A model generated the notes under the pieces. The model worked only from the letters and a program-made list of their open reading frames with translations, was not told where the DNA came from and made no database searches. A stretch of DNA of 59,376 bases, taken from positions 1-59,376 of the forward strand of contig JAFTFT010000011.1 in NCBI GenBank assembly GCA_017458335.1, in the 5' to 3' direction. Shown one piece after another: positions 18,557 through 27,699 of the stretch; positions within the stretch are counted from its first letter, which is position 1, and every line of letters starts with the position of its first letter. The position numbers were made by a program, and so were the translations under genes. This stretch comes from Oscillospiraceae bacterium. GTDB taxonomy: Bacteria; Bacillota; Clostridia; Oscillospirales; Oscillospiraceae.

Positions 18557-18612
18557 CAGTTTAACCCTTCGCCGCCCGCTGCCATACCCTTGAGGCGGTT
18601 TCGGGCTTCCGA

Positions 18613-18635
18613 CCTCCCCGCCGAAGGCGGGGAGG
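18613..18635 (-). terminator. Hairpin after the MalG-type permease gene
   Basis: Perfect arms CCTCCCCGCC (18613-18622) and GGCGGGGAGG (18626-18635) with a three-base loop, 8 bases after the permease stop. It lacks a T tract and probably attenuates rather than ends transcription. Confidence 0.6.
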
Positions 18636-18642
18636 CCTGTTA

Positions 18643-19503
18643 TTAGCCTTTGACTGCGCCGGCCGCGACACCCTTGATAATGTACTTCTGGCACGCCAGG
18701 TAGAAGATGATCACCGGGACGATGCTCAGCAGGATCAGCGCCATGGTCGCGCCGAGGTCGACCGTGCCGTAGCTTCCCTTCAGATACTGGATATGGATCG
18801 GGATGGTCCGGTACTTGTTGATGTCCAGCACCAGATAGGGCAGAAGGTAGTCGTTCCACACCCACATGATCTCCAGAATGCCCACCGAGATCATCGTCGG
18901 CTTCAGCATCGGAAACACCACGGAGAAGTAGGTCCTCACCGGGCCGCAGCCGTCAATCGAGGCCGCTTCCTCGATCTCCAGCGGGATCGACTTGACGAAG
19001 CCCACAAACATGAAGATCGCAAGTCCCGCGCCGAAGCCCAGATAGACGATGGGGATCGTCCAGGGCGTATTCAGGTGCAGGCTGTCCGCGGTCTTGGAGA
19101 GTGTGAACATGACCATCTGGAAGGGCACCACCATGGAGAACACGCACAGGTAATAGATCACCTTGCACAGCAGCGAGTTCACCCGTGCGATGTACCAGGC
19201 CGCCATGGAAGTGAAGAGGATGATGAGCGCGGTGGACAGCACCGTGATGACGACGCTGTACTTGACGCTGTTCCAGAACGGGTAGTTGCCGAAGGTCATG
19301 CCCTTGATGAAGTTCTGGAAGCCCGCCCACATCTCACCGGTCGGGATGGCAAAGGTGTCGGTCTTGACAAAGGTGTTGACCTTGAAGGAGTTGATGACCA
19401 CCGCCAGCACCGGCAGCACATAGATGACGCAGATGACCGCGAGGACCACCGACAGGATCGTCTTTCTGCGGCGCTCGGCGGCAATGCTTTCCTGTTTGCT
19501 CAT
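18643..19503 (-). CDS. Carbohydrate ABC transporter permease, MalG type
   Basis: A six-span inner-membrane subunit of 286 residues. It carries the CUT1 permease EAA loop EEAASIDGCGPVRTYFSVV and a C-terminal VAAGAVKG tail that is common in MalG-like proteins. Its start codon overlaps the stop of the MalF-type gene (TAATG), so the two are translationally coupled. The substrate is set by the binding protein at 20541; the MalQ and LacI context suggests an alpha-glucan. No ATPase gene is present in the operon, so a shared MsmK/UgpC-type ATPase encoded elsewhere is expected. Confidence 0.93.
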   Translation of the reverse strand: MSKQESIAAERRRKTILSVVLAVICVIYVLPVLAVVINSFKVNTFVKTDTFAIPTGEMWAGFQNFIKGMTFGNYPFWNSVKYSVVITVLSTALIILFTSMAAWYIARVNSLLCKVIYYLCVFSMVVPFQMVMFTLSKTADSLHLNTPWTIPIVYLGFGAGLAIFMFVGFVKSIPLEIEEAASIDGCGPVRTYFSVVFPMLKPTMISVGILEIMWVWNDYLLPYLVLDINKYRTIPIHIQYLKGSYGTVDLGATMALILLSIVPVIIFYLACQKYIIKGVAAGAVKG

Positions 19504-20387
19504 TACTGCTGCACCTCCCTCTTGCGGGTGTAACTGAGCTGGGCAAGGCCAAGGCCTGCTACCAGAATAAAGAACAGAACGGCCTTCGCCTGGCCGACGC
19601 CCTTGGAGGCAGAGTTCTGGCCGTAGAAGGTGTTATAGATGTTCAGGGCCATCATTTCCGTTGTCTTGATCGTCGAGCCGTCGGGCTGGATGATGAAGGG
19701 CTGGCCGGCGGTCAGGGCAAGGTTCTGGTCAAAGAGCTTGAAGCCGTTGGTGAGGCTCAGGAAGGTGCAGATCGTGATGGACGGCATCACGTTCGGGATC
19801 GTGACCCGGAAAAGCGTCTGGGTCTTGGTGGCGCCGTCGATCTTCGCCGCCTCCAGCATGTCTTCCGGCACCGACTGAAGTCCCGCGATATAGATGATCA
19901 TGACATATCCGATCTGTTGCCAGCACATCAGGATCAGCAGGCCCCAGAAGCCGTACTTGCTCTCCAGCAGGATGGATGTGCCGTAGCGGGAGAGAATGCC
20001 GTCAAAGATCATGGACCAGAGATAACCCAGGACGATACCGCCGATCAGGTTCGGCATGAAGAAGACCGTGCGGTAGAGGTTGCTGCCCCGGATGCCCTGC
20101 GTCAGGACATAGGCCACTGCAAAGCCCAGGACATTGATGAACACGAGGCTCACGATGGCAAACAGCGCCGTGTACCAGAAGGAATGCATGAAGCTCGCAT
20201 CCTTCAGCGCCGAGACATAGTTGTCAAAGCCGACCCAGGTGGTCTTGGAGATCAGCTTGAATTTGCAGAAGGAAAGATAGATGCCCTGAATAAAGGGCCA
20301 GACGAAGCCGATGCAGAAGGCCGCCGTCACCGGGCCGAGGAAGAGCCAGCCCCAGCGCCGCATCGGGTTCTTGAACATGCCTTTCAA
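19503..20387 (-). CDS. Carbohydrate ABC transporter permease, MalF type
   Basis: The partner membrane subunit, about 294 residues, with the EAA loop EAAKIDGATKTQTLFRVTIP. I chose a TTG start at 20387 because GGGAG lies exactly 8 bases upstream; the in-frame ATG at 20378 and the longer frame opening at 20474 lack good spacing. The N-terminus is short and basic (KNPMRRWGW) before the first membrane span. It follows the binding-protein gene after an intercistronic terminator-like hairpin, and overlaps the MalG-type gene by one base. Confidence 0.92.
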   Translation of the reverse strand: MKGMFKNPMRRWGWLFLGPVTAAFCIGFVWPFIQGIYLSFCKFKLISKTTWVGFDNYVSALKDASFMHSFWYTALFAIVSLVFINVLGFAVAYVLTQGIRGSNLYRTVFFMPNLIGGIVLGYLWSMIFDGILSRYGTSILLESKYGFWGLLILMCWQQIGYVMIIYIAGLQSVPEDMLEAAKIDGATKTQTLFRVTIPNVMPSITICTFLSLTNGFKLFDQNLALTAGQPFIIQPDGSTIKTTEMMALNIYNTFYGQNSASKGVGQAKAVLFFILVAGLGLAQLSYTRKREVQQ

Positions 20388-20470
20388 TCGTTCCACTCCC
20401 TTATCATGAATACTCCTGACGGGAATCCCGCCCGCGGGACGGGGATTCCTGTTCTGGCGATACAAGGTAT

Positions 20471-20502
20471 ACAAAACGGGGCGGACGAACAGGTCCGCCC
20501 CG
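20471..20502 (-). terminator. Intercistronic terminator-like hairpin of the sugar importer operon
   Basis: Perfect arms CGGGGCGGAC (20477-20486) and GTCCGCCCCG (20493-20502); on the minus strand a TTTTGT tract follows. It separates the binding-protein gene from the permeases. Confidence 0.8.
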
Positions 20503-20540
20503 CTTCCTGGTTCATTTTGCTGTTGGGACAGAATCAGGGA

Positions 20541-21818
20541 TCAGCCGTTGGCAGCCGCGTACTGGGTGGCCCAGCCGTCGATGGCGGCGGTCTTTACCAG
20601 CTCCCAGTTGGCGTCGCTCTGGTCGGCGCAGTATTGGTTCAGCGCGGAGACGAGACCGGCACGGTACTCATCCACGTTGGGCTGATAGTTGGTGGCCCAA
20701 TCCATCACGTAGCAGCCGTCAGCGGTATAGGCGGCAGCATCGTTCAGGAAGCCGTTGGAGGACTCGGCAGCGGATTTGTAGGGCATGATGCCGAGCTGCT
20801 CCACCATCATGGCAGAGGCTTCGGGATCGGTGACCAGCCACACCATGAAGTCCATGGTGGCCTGTTTGTCGGCGTCGGAAGCGGTGTCGTTGATGGCCCA
20901 GCAGTTTTCGGTGCCGCAGTTCAGACCGGCCTTCTCTTCACCTTCCACACCGCAGTAGTACGGGATCATGGTGGCGTTGGGGACATCGGCGGAGACAGCC
21001 GCATACTCCCAGGAGCCGTTCACAAAGAAGGCCGCCTTGCCGGACTTGAACTCGGCTTCGGCATCGTGGCCGCCGGTGGCGAGATCCTTCGGATCGGTCA
21101 GGCTGTTGTTGATGCAGAGGTCAAACAGGTTCTTGTAGTTGTCCATGTAGTTGCCGGTGAGGCTTGCGGGGCACTCGGTCCAGACGCCGCCGGCTTCGCG
21201 CTCTTCATAGACATACTCGAGGTTGATCATGTGGCCGGTGAAGCGCCAGCTGGAGGAACCGTCCATGTCGCTGGAGGAGAAGGCATCGAAGCCCAGTTCG
21301 TCGGCGCGGGCGTGGATGTCCTCGGCGACAGCCTTCAGGCCTTCAAAGTTCTTGATCTCGTCCATGCTGTGGCCGGCCTTCTCGATGAGGTCGGGGTTGA
21401 CGATGATGCCGTAGCACTCATAGCAGTAGCCGATGGAGACCAGGCGGCCGTCCTCATCATAGAGGTTGTAGGCGTCGGTGTTCAGCTCGTTGGCGATCGG
21501 GGTGTCGGTCAGGTCCATGGCGAACTCGCCCCAGTCCTTCACGCCGGCCTGGTTGCCGATGACGAAGAGGGTCGGTGCGGCCTTCTTGTCCATCTCGGAG
21601 GTCAGGGTCTGCTGATAGCTGCCGGAAGCGGCGGTGACGACCTTGACTTCGACGCCGGTGGCCTCGGTGTACTTTGCGGCGAGAGCCTGTGCGGTCTCAT
21701 CCAGCTCCGGCTTGAAGTTCAGCCAGTAGACGGAGCCGTCGTTTGCTGCGGATGCAGCGGGAACTGCCAACGCAAAGATCATGACCAGCGTCAGCGCAAG
21801 TGCGAGAATCTTTTTCAT
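20541..21818 (-). CDS. Carbohydrate ABC transporter substrate-binding protein
   Basis: An extracytoplasmic family 1 solute-binding protein of 425 residues. The start is ATG 21818 with GGGAG 7 bases upstream; an in-frame ATG at 21836 is too close to the spacer hairpin. The signal MKKILALALTLVMIFALAVP ends at about AASAA. Mature features include VYWLNFKPELDETAQALA and GKAAFFVNGSWEYA, both typical of maltose/oligosaccharide binders. It lies between the LacI-type regulator gene and the two permeases. The Trp/Tyr-rich sequence fits a sugar ligand; the exact sugar is not readable from the sequence. Confidence 0.93.
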   Translation of the reverse strand: MKKILALALTLVMIFALAVPAASAANDGSVYWLNFKPELDETAQALAAKYTEATGVEVKVVTAASGSYQQTLTSEMDKKAAPTLFVIGNQAGVKDWGEFAMDLTDTPIANELNTDAYNLYDEDGRLVSIGYCYECYGIIVNPDLIEKAGHSMDEIKNFEGLKAVAEDIHARADELGFDAFSSSDMDGSSSWRFTGHMINLEYVYEEREAGGVWTECPASLTGNYMDNYKNLFDLCINNSLTDPKDLATGGHDAEAEFKSGKAAFFVNGSWEYAAVSADVPNATMIPYYCGVEGEEKAGLNCGTENCWAINDTASDADKQATMDFMVWLVTDPEASAMMVEQLGIMPYKSAAESSNGFLNDAAAYTADGCYVMDWATNYQPNVDEYRAGLVSALNQYCADQSDANWELVKTAAIDGWATQYAAANG

Positions 21819-21877
21819 GTTTTTTCTCCCTTTCATAAGAATAGAATATTTATTTTCAAACCCTTCGGGCTTAAAAA

Positions 21878-22900
21878 TCAGATGCTTCTCACCGAGGCGC
21901 CCTCTCTCAGCGGCGCGTTCAGGAGCTTATGCCGGGTGTAGCCCGGATCCTTCAGCATGTTCATGAGGATGCGGACGCTCTCGCTTCCCATCTCCTCCGC
22001 CGGCTGGATCATCGTCGTGAGCGTCGGGATGGCGTACTCCGACACGTTCAGCCCGTCGATGGCAATCACCGAGACATCCTGCGGGATGCGTTTTCCGTGA
22101 TCCTCCAGTGCCTTCATGGCCGCCATCGCCGTCGTATCCGACAGCATAAGCAGGGCGGTAAAGTCCTCTGTCCGCTTCAGCAGCCTTTTGGTTCCCTCAT
22201 AGGCTTCCGGCATCTCAAAGCAGCCGCCGGTCTCCTCGATCAGGGTCTCATCCGGCTCGATGCCGTTTGCCCGCATCGCGTCCTCAAAGCCCCGGTACCG
22301 CAGTTCGCTGATGGAGCGGTCGTTTCGGCTGGGGATCACGGCGGCGATGCGCCGGTGGCCCCGCCGGATCAGCTCTTCCATCGCCCGCCAGGCCGTGGCA
22401 TAGTCGTCGATGGAGACGGAGGAATAGTCCTTCTCGTCCAGGCTTCCGAAGTAATTGGTGTAGCTGCAGCAGACAAAGGGGATCCCGATCACCGAGAGCT
22501 CCGCGGGGGTATAGTCAAAGCGTCCGCCCAGGAAGAGCAGCCCCTGCAGCTTCTTTTCCCTCTCAAGGATGGCCCCGGCCTTGACCTCGTCCGCATCCGA
22601 GCCGATATAATGCAGCACCATGGTATAGCCGCAGCGCTCGATCTCATCCGAGACCGTCTTCAGCACGGAGGAGAAGAACAGATTCCCGTTTCCCCGCACA
22701 ATCACGCCGATGGCGTCGGACCGGGTCTTCACCAGATCCCGCGCACTGTTGTTCGGGATATAGGCGCAGCGCTCTACCTCGTCCAGCACACGCTGACGCA
22801 CTTCCTCACTCACGTCCGGGTGATGATTCAGCACACGGGAAACCGTACTCACACTCACACTGCAGTTTTTTGCAATGTCCTTGATCGTCATATCCCTCAC
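21878..22900 (-). CDS. LacI-family transcriptional repressor
   Basis: A DNA-binding repressor of 340 residues. Its N-terminal helix-turn-helix TIKDIAKNCSVSVSTVSRVL and hinge (NNSARDLVKTRSDAIGV) precede a periplasmic-binding-protein-like effector domain. The frame opens with GTG at 22900; the ATG at 22891 is an alternative, and neither has a strong ribosome site. A perfect GGAAACGTTTCC operator lies in its leader, so it very likely represses itself and the downstream importer. Its effector is presumably the imported sugar or a derivative. Confidence 0.95.
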   Translation of the reverse strand: MRDMTIKDIAKNCSVSVSTVSRVLNHHPDVSEEVRQRVLDEVERCAYIPNNSARDLVKTRSDAIGVIVRGNGNLFFSSVLKTVSDEIERCGYTMVLHYIGSDADEVKAGAILEREKKLQGLLFLGGRFDYTPAELSVIGIPFVCCSYTNYFGSLDEKDYSSVSIDDYATAWRAMEELIRRGHRRIAAVIPSRNDRSISELRYRGFEDAMRANGIEPDETLIEETGGCFEMPEAYEGTKRLLKRTEDFTALLMLSDTTAMAAMKALEDHGKRIPQDVSVIAIDGLNVSEYAIPTLTTMIQPAEEMGSESVRILMNMLKDPGYTRHKLLNAPLREGASVRSI

Positions 22901-22946
22901 CCGATTATTCTCAAATCGACCTTGAAATCATTCTGAAAACGATACC

Positions 22947-22958
22947 GGAAACGTTTCC
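22947..22958. promoter_or_regulatory. LacI-type operator GGAAACGTTTCC
   Basis: A perfect 12-base palindrome with the central CG typical of LacI-family sites. It sits about 9 to 20 bases downstream of the predicted transcription start, where a bound repressor would block elongation. A degenerate second copy (GAAAACGATACC) adjoins it at 22935-22946. Confidence 0.85.
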
Positions 22959-22973
22959 AGCCTCTTTATGCAC

Positions 22974-23002
22974 AGTTTAGCAGTCACTTTTGTTCTTGTC
23001 AA
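22974..23002 (-). promoter_or_regulatory. Promoter of the lacI-importer operon
   Basis: TTGACA (23002-22997) and TAAACT (22979-22974) on the minus strand, spaced by 17 bases, just upstream of the LacI-type operator. Confidence 0.8.
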
Positions 23003-23010
23003 CGAAAACA

Positions 23011-23040
23011 AGGCGCCGAAGAAAAACTTCGGCGCTTTGT
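23011..23040 (-). terminator. Terminator of the peptide-importer operon
   Basis: Perfect arms GCGCCGAAG (23013-23021) and CTTCGGCGC (23027-23035); the minus strand continues with TTGTTTTC. It overlaps the -35 region of the neighbouring lacI promoter. Confidence 0.8.
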
Positions 23041-23085
23041 CTATTTTTCAGCTTAATTTTTTGTGCATTTTGCTCAGATTCAGAC

Positions 23086-24690
23086 TTACTCCGTGAGGTC
23101 CGCGCAGCGGTACATCGGCTCTCCCTTCTCGTTGATGCTTACATTTGTGAGGCGGGGATTCCACAGGCAGATATACACCTGGGTGGTGACCGGGATCACA
23201 TAGAAGTTCTCCCCGACCAGCAGCCGCTCGGCCTGATGGAGCAGGTCGTTGCGCTCGTTCTGGTCCGTCGTCTCATTGGAGGCCTCGATCAGCGCGTCGT
23301 ATTCAGGGCTGTTGACGCCGTTGTAGTTGCCGCCGGAGTAGGAGGTGTAGAGGTCGAGGTAGTTGATCGGGTCGTTGAAGTCGGCGGTCCAGCTGTGGCG
23401 GATCAGGTCGTAGGTTCCGTCCGCGCGGGTGCTGGAATAGACCTGGTCCTCCACACCGTTGAGCTCGATGCTGATGCCGAGGTTCTGCTTCAGCTGTGCC
23501 TGGATCGCCTGAGCCAGCAGGGCGTCCTTGTCGCTGTTGGGATAGGTGTAGGTCAGCGTCGGGAAGCCCTCGCCGCCGGGGAAGCCCGCCTCGGCCAGGA
23601 GCTCCTGCGCCTTCGCGACATCCTCGGTGAAGAGAGGCTCGCGCTCTTTGGAGAAATACTCGGAGGAGGCGTTGGACATCATGAACTCCGCCACATAGGA
23701 GGTGGAGGGGATGTAATCCGCGCCGATGACCGCACAGATCTCCTCACGGTTCAATCCGAGGGCGATGGCCTCACGCACGCGCACGTCGTCCAGCGGAGCC
23801 ACGCTCAGGTTCGGGAGGATGAACTTCGAGGTCAGCATGTTCCAGATGAAGAGCTCGTCGGAGCCGGCATAGGCCTCGCCGATGTAGTCGGGCAGCCCCG
23901 TCGCCACGTCGACCTCGCCGGTCTGGTACGCGGCCAGAAGCGCCTGCTGGTCATAGATGAGATAGACGTTCACGGTGTCGATGTTCACCGCGTCGGCATT
24001 CCAGTAGTTGGGGTTCTTCTTCAGGAAGTAGTGATCGCCGTCGGCATACTCCGTAAGGTAATAGGCGCCGTTGCCGAGGCTGGTCTCGGGGTTCTTCCAC
24101 CAGGAGGGATCCTCCAGCGTGGCAAGCCCCGCCTTGGAGGGATAGAACGGGCCCACGGTCAGCAGGCTCGTGAAGTAGGTGCAGGGGGCTTTCAGCGTGA
24201 ACTGCAGGGTATGGTCGTCCAGCGCCACCGCCGCCACATCCTCAAGGCTGCCCTCGCCGCTGCGCGCTTCCTGGGCGCCCACGATGGGATAGAGAACGCT
24301 GGCGTAGATGGACATGCCGTTGTCCGGGTTCAGGGCGCGCTGAATGGTGTTGATGAAATCCGCCGCCGTCACCGGGGACCCGTCGGACCACTTGCCGTTT
24401 TCCCGCAGGTGGAAGGTCCAGGTGAGGCTGTCCTCAGAGACCTCATAGCTCTCCGCGGCCTCATAGACCACGTTTCCGTCCGCGTCGAAGCGGATCAGCG
24501 GATCGACGCACATCTTGCAGTACTCGGTCCACATGTCGATGGCGATGCCCGCCGGATCGAGATCGCCCGCACCGGAAAAGGTCGCGATGTTCAGGACCTT
24601 CTCCGTACCCTCGGCCGAGGCGCAGGTCATCGGCACCGCGGCCAGAGTCAGAACCAGCAGAACCGCAAGGATTTTTCTGACACTTTTCAT
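23086..24690 (-). CDS. Oligopeptide-type ABC transporter substrate-binding protein
   Basis: A family 5 extracytoplasmic binding protein (534 residues, OppA/DppA class). The start is ATG 24690 with GGAGG upstream; a longer frame to 24741 has no site. The signal is MKSVRKILAVLLVLTLAA to about CASAEG; a Cys near the signal end (MTCAS) leaves a lipoprotein possible. Family blocks include WSDGSPVTAADF, VREAIALGLNREEI and LNIATFSGAGDLDP. Members bind peptides, nickel, glutathione or opines. It is the last gene of a co-directional set with OppBCDF-type components, a ferredoxin and a flavoprotein. Confidence 0.92.
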   Translation of the reverse strand: MKSVRKILAVLLVLTLAAVPMTCASAEGTEKVLNIATFSGAGDLDPAGIAIDMWTEYCKMCVDPLIRFDADGNVVYEAAESYEVSEDSLTWTFHLRENGKWSDGSPVTAADFINTIQRALNPDNGMSIYASVLYPIVGAQEARSGEGSLEDVAAVALDDHTLQFTLKAPCTYFTSLLTVGPFYPSKAGLATLEDPSWWKNPETSLGNGAYYLTEYADGDHYFLKKNPNYWNADAVNIDTVNVYLIYDQQALLAAYQTGEVDVATGLPDYIGEAYAGSDELFIWNMLTSKFILPNLSVAPLDDVRVREAIALGLNREEICAVIGADYIPSTSYVAEFMMSNASSEYFSKEREPLFTEDVAKAQELLAEAGFPGGEGFPTLTYTYPNSDKDALLAQAIQAQLKQNLGISIELNGVEDQVYSSTRADGTYDLIRHSWTADFNDPINYLDLYTSYSGGNYNGVNSPEYDALIEASNETTDQNERNDLLHQAERLLVGENFYVIPVTTQVYICLWNPRLTNVSINEKGEPMYRCADLTE

Positions 24691-24741
24691 TTTGTTTACC
24701 TCCGTTTCTAATATGCCAGCGGGGTTTCCCCCGATGAACAC

Positions 24742-25704
24742 TCACAGGAAACAAGCCACCTGCCTGTCCCCCACGTCCTTCAGCGGCGGCACCAGCTCCC
24801 GGCACTGCTTTGTCGCATGCGGGCAGCGCGGCGCGAAGGGACAGCCTTTCGGGAGATCAATGGGGCTCGGCACTTCCCCCTCCGTCAGCTGCGGACGCTG
24901 CAGGCGGGCCTGTACCGGGTCCGGGATCGGGACCGCCGACATCAGCAGCTTCGTATAGGGGTGGACCGGGTGCTCGCAGACCTCGTCCGCCGGTCCGATC
25001 TCTACCAGCTCGCCCATATACATCACGCCGATGCGGTGGCTGATATGCCGCACCATGGTCAGGTCATGGGCGATGAAGAGATAGGAGAGCTTCTTCTCGT
25101 CCTGGATTCGCTCCAGGAGGCTCACGATCTGCGCCTGGATGGAGACATCCAGCGCCGAGATCGGCTCGTCACAGACGATGAACTCCGGCTCCAGCGCCAG
25201 CGCCCGGGCGATGCCGATGCGCTGTCTCTGCCCGCCGGAAAACTCATGCGGATAACGCCGGATGTGGTCCGGCTTCAGGCCGACAATCTGCAGCAGCTCC
25301 TGCACTCTCTCCCGCTGCTCCGCTTCGCCGTGGGTCCGGTAGATCGCCATCGGCTCCGCGATCAGCTCTCCCACCGTAAAACGCGGGTTCAGGGAGGCGT
25401 ACGGATCCTGGAAGATCATCTGCATGCGCCGTCTCCAGGGCCGCATCTGACGGCGGCTGAAGCCGGTAATGTCGGTCCCGTCGCACCAGATGTGCCCGGC
25501 ATCCGGCTCCAGGACCTTCAGGATCGTCCTGCCCAGCGTGCTTTTGCCGCAGCCGGATTCCCCCACGATGCCGAGGGTTTCGCCCTTCGCGATCTCCAGC
25601 GAGACGCCGTTGACCGCGTGGATCAGCATCTTGCGGCCGAGGCCTCCCGTCCGGATCTGAAAATGCTTCTCCAGGCCCTCCACCCGAATGATGGGCTCAG
25701 CCAT
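24742..25704 (-). CDS. Oligopeptide-type ABC transporter ATP-binding protein (OppF/DppF type)
   Basis: An ATPase subunit of 320 residues. It shows Walker A GESGCGKSTLG, signature [15 protein letters not shown], Walker B FIVCDEPISALDV and the C-terminal peptide-ABC tail PKGCPFAPRCPHA with clustered Cys. ATG 25704 overlaps the end of the OppD-type gene by 8 bases; a GTG at 25713 is an alternative. The Cys-rich tail (CPFAPRCPHATKQC) is typical of this class and can hold an iron-sulfur cluster. It forms a heterodimer with the preceding ATPase. Confidence 0.94.
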   Translation of the reverse strand: MAEPIIRVEGLEKHFQIRTGGLGRKMLIHAVNGVSLEIAKGETLGIVGESGCGKSTLGRTILKVLEPDAGHIWCDGTDITGFSRRQMRPWRRRMQMIFQDPYASLNPRFTVGELIAEPMAIYRTHGEAEQRERVQELLQIVGLKPDHIRRYPHEFSGGQRQRIGIARALALEPEFIVCDEPISALDVSIQAQIVSLLERIQDEKKLSYLFIAHDLTMVRHISHRIGVMYMGELVEIGPADEVCEHPVHPYTKLLMSAVPIPDPVQARLQRPQLTEGEVPSPIDLPKGCPFAPRCPHATKQCRELVPPLKDVGDRQVACFL

Positions 25705-26767
25705 GGCGCTCACCCCGCTCTCTGTCCTGCGCTTCCGTGAGCTCCGCCGCCTTCTCTCTGCACCAGAGCCAGCAGGCCGCGCTGTGCTCCCCGCCGAAGG
25801 CGGTCTCCGCCGGGTAATAATCCCGGCAGATCTTCATGGCCTCGCCGCAGCGCGCCGCGAAGGGGCACCCGCTCCCCAGGTGCAGCAGATCGGGCGGTGT
25901 GCCTGGGATGGACTGGAGCGTGCCCCGGGCGGTCTTTCCGCCGGAAGCAGCCCGGCGGGAGACGCTCCTGAGCAGGCCCGCGGTATACGGGTGTTTCGTT
26001 TCATAAAAAATCTCATCCGCGGTTCCGGTCTCACAGACTTTCCCGCCGTAGAGAACCGCGATGCGGTCGCAGAGCGACGCCACCACGCCCAGGTCATGGG
26101 TGATCATGATGACCGCGGTCCCGTTTTCCCGGGCCAGGCGCCGGATGAGCTCCAGGATCTGCGCCTGCACGGTGACATCCAGGGCCGTGGTGGGCTCGTC
26201 GGCGATCAGCAGCTGCGGCTCACAGGCCAGGGCAGAGGCGATGATCATACGCTGACGCTGTCCGCCGGAAAACTCGTAGGGATACTGTTTCATGCGCCGC
26301 TCGGGCTCGGAAATGCCGACTTTGCGCAGCATCTCAACCGCGCGCTGCCAGGCCTCCTGCCGGCTGCATGTTCCGTGTGCCGTGAGGCCCTCCGTCAGCT
26401 GCGTCCCGATTGTGAGCACCGGGTTCAGATAAGTCATCGGATCCTGAAAGATCATGCCGATGCGGTTGCCGCGGATGGAGCGCAGCATGGCCTCGTGCTG
26501 CCGCAGCGCGCCGCGCCCCGTGAGGCCGACGGGCGAGAGCTCCTGCCCGTCAAAAAGAATGCTGCCGTTATCGATCCGTCCGTTTGCCGGGAGCAGGCCC
26601 AGGCACGAAAGCATGCTGACGCTCTTGCCCGAGCCGCTCTCCCCCACAAGGCCGAGGATCTCTCCCCGGTTCACGTGGAAGCTCACATCCCGCAGGGCAC
26701 GGACGGTTCCCTGCGCCGTATCGAAGGACACCGACAGGTTCCGGATCTCCAGGAGACGTTCGCTCAT
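25697..26767 (-). CDS. Oligopeptide-type ABC transporter ATP-binding protein (OppD/DppD type)
   Basis: An ATPase subunit of 356 residues with Walker [13 protein letters not shown], signature [15 protein letters not shown], Walker [14 protein letters not shown] and tail [14 protein letters not shown]. The true start is ATG 26767 with GGAGGAG upstream, giving an ATGA overlap with the preceding permease gene. An open frame continues upstream to 26860, but that part runs inside the permease gene and is a shadow. It pairs with the OppF-type subunit encoded next. Confidence 0.94.
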   Translation of the reverse strand: MSERLLEIRNLSVSFDTAQGTVRALRDVSFHVNRGEILGLVGESGSGKSVSMLSCLGLLPANGRIDNGSILFDGQELSPVGLTGRGALRQHEAMLRSIRGNRIGMIFQDPMTYLNPVLTIGTQLTEGLTAHGTCSRQEAWQRAVEMLRKVGISEPERRMKQYPYEFSGGQRQRMIIASALACEPQLLIADEPTTALDVTVQAQILELIRRLARENGTAVIMITHDLGVVASLCDRIAVLYGGKVCETGTADEIFYETKHPYTAGLLRSVSRRAASGGKTARGTLQSIPGTPPDLLHLGSGCPFAARCGEAMKICRDYYPAETAFGGEHSAACWLWCREKAAELTEAQDRERGERHG

Positions 26768-27681
26768 GCTCTCCTCCCCCTCGGATTCAGGGCCGTCTCC
26801 AGCCCCTCTCCGATGAAATTCAGCGAGAAGATCACGATGCAGATCACCAGCACCGGCCACACCATCTGCATGGGATAGACGTTCATGAGCATCCTGGCGT
26901 CCTGGGCAAGCGTTCCAAGGCTCGCCATCGGGGCGGAAATGCCGATGCCGATGAAGCTGAGAAAGGCTTCGTTGAAAATCGCCTGGGGGATCATCAGCGT
27001 GACCGTGACGATCACCGGCCCGAGGCAGTTAAGCAGCAGATGGCGGAAGAGAATCCGCTTCCGGTCCGCGCCGATGACGAAGGCCGCCACGGCAAATTCC
27101 TGCTCCTTCAGGGTCATGACCTGGGACCTCACGATCCGCGCCATGTTGACCCAGCCGTTGACGCAGATGCCCAGCATCACGCTGTAGACGTTCGAGCCGA
27201 AAATCAGCATCAGCAGAATCATGTAGATCATGGCCGGCACGGCATAGATCACGTCGACAATGCGCATCATGATCATATCCGTCCGTCCGCCGACATAGCC
27301 CGCGATCCCGCCGTAGAGCACCCCGATCACGAGGTTCAGCGCCGTGGAGGCAAAGCCCACCATCAGGCTGACCCTCGTCCCGTACAGGACCCGGGTAAAG
27401 ATGTCCCGCCCCATCTGGTCGGTGCCGAAGAGATGGGCGGCTGAGCTCCCCTGGTTGCGGGCCATGGCGTCCATCCCGTCATAGGGATAGGGCGAGAGCA
27501 GCGGCCCGATCAGGGCCGTCAGCACAACCAGCGCGAGACAGATCAGGCCGATCAGGGCCAGGCGGTTTTTTGAAAACGTGTCCCACACGTTCCGTCCGAA
27601 GGATCTGGATTCCATCGCGATGAACTCCGTATCCCGGTCCTCCGGCGGCAGCGGGTCAAAGTATTCCTCGGGTTTCAGCAT
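26764..27681 (-). CDS. Oligopeptide-type ABC transporter permease (OppC/DppC type)
   Basis: A 305-residue membrane subunit. The N-terminal soluble segment (about 1-35) precedes the OppC_N motif NRLALIGLICLALVV, then HLFGTDQMGRDIFTRVLYG, which is diagnostic for DppC/OppC. The EAA-like loop is ARIVRSQVMTLKEQEFAVAA. It overlaps the OppD-type gene by four bases and follows the OppB-type gene by 18. Confidence 0.94.
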   Translation of the reverse strand: MLKPEEYFDPLPPEDRDTEFIAMESRSFGRNVWDTFSKNRLALIGLICLALVVLTALIGPLLSPYPYDGMDAMARNQGSSAAHLFGTDQMGRDIFTRVLYGTRVSLMVGFASTALNLVIGVLYGGIAGYVGGRTDMIMMRIVDVIYAVPAMIYMILLMLIFGSNVYSVMLGICVNGWVNMARIVRSQVMTLKEQEFAVAAFVIGADRKRILFRHLLLNCLGPVIVTVTLMIPQAIFNEAFLSFIGIGISAPMASLGTLAQDARMLMNVYPMQMVWPVLVICIVIFSLNFIGEGLETALNPRGRRA

Positions 27682-27699
27682 TTTCCTTGTTCTTCCCGT

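Noticed and set aside
19917-21941. Plus-strand open frame of 674 codons
   Set aside because: It is antisense to the sugar permease and binding-protein genes; Gly/Val/His-rich with no domain.
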